Positions 61,114-64,000 of a stretch of 64,000 bases of DNA are shown here, piece by piece; position 1 is the stretch's first letter; each line of letters begins with the position of its first letter. The stretch covers positions 1 through 64,000 of the forward strand of contig NZ_QLYY01000006.1 of the NCBI RefSeq assembly GCF_003350295.1, in the 5' to 3' direction. A program made the position numbers and the translations under genes. The notes under the pieces were generated by a model, which saw nothing but the letters and a program-made list of their open reading frames with translations, was not told the DNA's origin and made no database searches. The stretch comes from Vibrio tetraodonis. Its GTDB lineage: Bacteria; Pseudomonadota; Gammaproteobacteria; Enterobacterales; Vibrionaceae.

Positions 61114-63159
61114 TTACTGATAACAACTCCCTTCAAGTACCCAATACCAATAATGGCCATATGGATCTGAGTAGCTGTATGGGTCTAATCCCCAGCTATC
61201 TTGGGTGGCGGTAAACCTATTGCCATAATATTGGATTTGAGTACCTTGCGGATAATAGTCATTGGCTGACCACTCATTGAGTGCAGAACAAAGATCCTGC
61301 GGTTGTGGCTGTGGTTGCGGAGTTGGTTCTTGCTCGTCTAAATAAGCACTGACACCCACGTAAGCATCCGATGAGCCCGTTGCGCCTGTAACCATAATAT
61401 ATACATCGGCTTGGCCGACTCCACTAAAGCCACAATATTCACCATTGTCAGCGTTTGTGGATGCACAATCATTGTCTGCTAGAGAGGCAGGTCGATTAAT
61501 CGCAACATACATGTCAACGTTACCGTAACCATTATAGGTTTGAACCCAAATATCCTGACTTGGCGCATTTTTCAACACAAAGTGTTGCTCGTCATTACCA
61601 TTGGCGTCGACAGGTGTAGGTACATTGATTTCCAATTCACTTATACCTGGAGTAGGCGTTGGTTTGGGATTGGGGTTTGGTTGGGTTGAAGTACAATTTG
61701 TTACTTGAACTCCGACTTGTGCAAAAGCGCTGTGAACTGCTGAGCTTTCATAGCCAAGTTTTTCAGCTGCTTTACAGACTCCCTCTGCACCTTGCTGAAA
61801 GTTAGAGTTTGCTCGCCAGTATAATTGGTTAGCGGTTGCGTAGGCAATGAAAGCTTTTTTGATGTCCCAACCAGAACTCGTTGCTAGGTGATAGAAAGCT
61901 TTGTTGAAGATACCCGAGCTATTATGGACATCAATTCCGTTATAATATTGGTTGACATGATCGATGGAGCTGCCATCTTTGCTCGGTTGAATGAAGTATC
62001 GCATCGCATCGGAATACTTCATTACGTGCTCACCTATTTTCCAATTAAAACTTCCATTTACGTATTGGCTAAGTGCGGCGGCAGAAACATCAGAGAAAGA
62101 CTCATTCATACCTCCAGACATACCCCTATACTCAAGGCCAGAGTTCTGCTCGGTAAAACCATGGCTGACTTCGTGAGCAATGACATCCCATGTCGCAAGC
62201 GGATACATGGACTGGTTGCCATCACCAAATGTCATTTGCCGTCCATCCCAAAATGCGTTGCCATAGTTTGTTCCGTAATGCACACGCATGGTTAGCTGTT
62301 GTTGTAATGGTTTAGTGTTTAGCCAATCCATATACATATCAAACACACGTTGCCCAAAGTACTGAGCATCATTCATCGGAGCATACGCCCCATTGACTGC
62401 TCGGTTACTGTTCGTATTACAGCTAAATTGATGTACTTGTCCACCATACTGTTGATTCTTCATATCAATAGTTTTGACGTTTTGGCTGTCCATTTGACAG
62501 TACTGATTCACTTCAAAACCACCATAATGTGTCGTGGGACTGAAATAATATTTACCGCTTTTTTGGTTACCGCCAGGGCCCTCTGCTTCGATAAATGCGA
62601 TTCCTTCCCATTGATCAAGAATCTCCCCATTTTTGGCATCGACTAATGTAATTGGTCTTGATGGCGACATGCCTTTCATTTCAACAAGATCAACTTTATA
62701 TACAAGATGAGCCACTTGTTGCTTGTCTTGCCAGATCATTAGATTGGCCCTTGGCTCACCAATCGGGCGAGATGCAAAGCCTGTATTGGCGCCTTTTACA
62801 AGGTCTATGGCTTGGTCGGCGTTAAACATAGGCATGGTAGAGCCAATGTCTGAGCTAATACCTGTGAGAACTTGTCCATCAAGAGGGGTTATATCACCCT
62901 GATTGGAAACTTGCGCAACAATAGACTGACCGTATACCGGAACACCAAAATGTAATTGCTGCTTGCGCAGTAGAGTGTTGCTTCCTGCTTGTACATGATT
63001 AATTTCTCGATATGCCAGCGGTTGGCTAGAGGGTGAATAATTCTTAGACGCTGTCTGATTAAGTATATGAGAGAGGTCGATCCGCGAGTGATCAACTATG
63101 TTTGCCGCTTGCGAGCCAAATGTTATTGGTAGCAAGAGAAGTAAATGAACATTACGCAT
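61114..63159 (-). CDS. Vibriolysin-like M4 zinc metalloprotease with PPC and chitin-binding-like tails
   Basis: 681 residues. Signal peptide, FTP and PepSY propeptide (25-195), then the thermolysin-type catalytic domain (about 200-490) with HEVSH (His329, Glu330, His333) and GGMNESFSDV (third ligand Glu353). A Pro/Thr linker leads to a bacterial pre-peptidase C-terminal domain (about 510-610, VWVQTYNGYGNVDMYVAI-like). A short aromatic module follows (ANDYYPQGTQIQYYGNRFTA), similar to chitin-binding type 3 domains. Such enzymes are secreted by T2SS and the propeptide is removed autocatalytically; the tail may target chitin surfaces. Confidence 0.9.
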   Translation of the reverse strand: MRNVHLLLLLPITFGSQAANIVDHSRIDLSHILNQTASKNYSPSSQPLAYREINHVQAGSNTLLRKQQLHFGVPVYGQSIVAQVSNQGDITPLDGQVLTGISSDIGSTMPMFNADQAIDLVKGANTGFASRPIGEPRANLMIWQDKQQVAHLVYKVDLVEMKGMSPSRPITLVDAKNGEILDQWEGIAFIEAEGPGGNQKSGKYYFSPTTHYGGFEVNQYCQMDSQNVKTIDMKNQQYGGQVHQFSCNTNSNRAVNGAYAPMNDAQYFGQRVFDMYMDWLNTKPLQQQLTMRVHYGTNYGNAFWDGRQMTFGDGNQSMYPLATWDVIAHEVSHGFTEQNSGLEYRGMSGGMNESFSDVSAAALSQYVNGSFNWKIGEHVMKYSDAMRYFIQPSKDGSSIDHVNQYYNGIDVHNSSGIFNKAFYHLATSSGWDIKKAFIAYATANQLYWRANSNFQQGAEGVCKAAEKLGYESSAVHSAFAQVGVQVTNCTSTQPNPNPKPTPTPGISELEINVPTPVDANGNDEQHFVLKNAPSQDIWVQTYNGYGNVDMYVAINRPASLADNDCASTNADNGEYCGFSGVGQADVYIMVTGATGSSDAYVGVSAYLDEQEPTPQPQPQPQDLCSALNEWSANDYYPQGTQIQYYGNRFTATQDSWGLDPYSYSDPYGHYWYWVLEGSCYQ

Positions 63160-63580
63160 ACTTCACCTTTGTAATTATTTCAGTTAGTTGGGGTAAAAAT
63201 TGCGCTTCCAGAGTAGTGTTCATTTTCAACAAAAATAACTGCAATTAATTTTATATGGGCGATTGGTTCAAAATGTTTAACTTATTATTATTTCGAATGA
63301 GATCTTGGTTCTAAGATAGATATTTATAATTTTAATCTGACTATTAATAATTCTTTAACTTATTGTTATTTTTTATTTTATTCTGAGGATTTTGTATAAC
63401 ACAGGCAGTAAAATAATGGATGAATTCTGATGCCGATTGCTGGGTCTTAAAAATTCGGTCACGTTAAAACTATGTAAAAAAAATTCATTACTATGCCTAT
63501 GCAACGCGTTAACGGTTATCATGGTGGAACTTATAACTAAGTAGTCACAGTGCTACACAAATAATTAATGGAACAAACGC
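63160..63580. other. Divergent region between protease and efflux adaptor
   Basis: About 420 bp, very A/T-rich (63240-63400), with no gene. It must hold the protease promoter. I saw no clear LuxR/HapR-type palindrome, which would be expected for quorum-controlled proteases. Confidence 0.4.
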
Positions 63581-64000
63581 ATGGCTAAATCTTGGCTGAT
63601 ATCAACTGCATGCATTGTATTTATAGGCAGTGGTGTCTGGGTCTATTTACATTCTTCAAGTAGTACAGATCCATTTCCTATCTTAAATGTGGAAAAAGGA
63701 ACGATTGAAAAACAGGCAATGGCAGTGGGTAAGATAGTGCCATCACATGCCATTTCGATTAAATCTCCCATCGAAGGAATTGTTGGCGAAATATACGCTC
63801 AAGTAGGACAAGACGTTCAACGAGGCCAACCTTTGGTCAAAGTCAGTCCGAATCCTACGCCTAAGGCACTCACGGACGCGTCTACTGAGTTGATGCTCAG
63901 TGAGGCGGAGTTGGAATCCGCCAAACAAAAGCTGTCAAATTTGGCTGAGTTGCTAAAACAAGGTGTTATTCCGAGTAATTATGATGAGTATGTAAGCGCT
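63581..64000 (+). CDS. Periplasmic adaptor (MacA/HlyD-type) of an efflux pump, cut by window end
   Basis: At least 140 residues from ATG 63581. One N-terminal membrane anchor (WLISTACIVFIGSGVWVYL), then the biotinyl-lipoyl-like strand AVGKIVPSHAISIKSPIEGI with GQDVQRGQPLVKVSP. The start of the coiled-coil hairpin (LMLSEAELESAKQKLSNLAE) follows. This is the opening of a membrane-fusion protein of an ABC (MacAB-like) or RND pump. The rest and the pump lie beyond the window. Confidence 0.82.
   Translation, partial: MAKSWLISTACIVFIGSGVWVYLHSSSSTDPFPILNVEKGTIEKQAMAVGKIVPSHAISIKSPIEGIVGEIYAQVGQDVQRGQPLVKVSPNPTPKALTDASTELMLSEAELESAKQKLSNLAELLKQGVIPSNYDEYVSA

Overview
The window looks like a chromosome segment of a marine Vibrio. 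Supporting signs are an A+T-rich genome, the order tesB / alkyltransferase-like gene / SRP RNA gene ffs, a vibriolysin-type M4 protease, a Vibrio-type transglutaminase elicitor homologue and a VgrG cluster. The species cannot be told from sequence alone.

Layout. 1-0.25 kb: 5' part of an IS4-type transposase. 0.4-6.8 kb: housekeeping genes (FAD oxidoreductase with a membrane partner, PLP cysteine-desulfhydrase-like enzyme with a divergent Lrp regulator, tesB, Atl, a membrane protein). 6.99-7.09 kb: ffs. 7,100-35,140: a complete Tn7-like CRISPR-associated transposon (type I-F3), bounded by matching terminal repeats and a 5-bp CAATT duplication and inserted just 3' of ffs. 35.1-43.3 kb: a patchy accessory stretch (NRAMP-like transporter, GNAT remnant, lipoprotein-type peptide deformylase, ExoY/edema-factor-like nucleotidyl cyclase, two solute-binding-like proteins, ABC-F ATPase). 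43.6-48.0 kb: EAL-domain response regulator plus histidine kinase. 48.1-55.1 kb: amino-acid/cation symporter and a probable taurine-to-sulfoacetate module. 55.7-63.2 kb: secreted proteins (two unknowns, sphingomyelinase-like, transglutaminase with lectin tail, vibriolysin). 63.6 kb to the edge: start of an efflux adaptor.

The transposon carries tnsA-tnsB-tnsC at the ffs-proximal end. Its cargo is a complete His-Xaa-Ser (HxsDBCA) peptide-maturation operon followed by a di-haem peroxidase. Then come an Xre repressor with operator-like palindromes, tniQ-cas8/5-cas7-cas6 and a short CRISPR array, with no cas1, cas2 or cas3. Further cargo is a CoiA-like nuclease, a T6SS vgrG-adaptor-effector module with a convergent lipoprotein, and a two-gene Lamassu-like defence system. 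The last guide of the array matches ffs over 20 nt, with mismatches exactly at positions 6, 12 and 18, the bases flipped out in type I-F guides. It is followed after about 18-20 nt, not 32, by a diverged repeat that keeps the 5-bp stem / 5-nt loop geometry. The first base of the element lies 48 bp beyond the end of that 20-nt match. I read this as a dedicated, shortened homing guide; it is the most interesting single observation here.

Other points of note are the free-standing ExoY-like cyclase with all expected catalytic residues, a Pep-13-like motif in the transglutaminase, and a 5-bp tandem duplication that breaks the small fifth gene of the Hxs operon.
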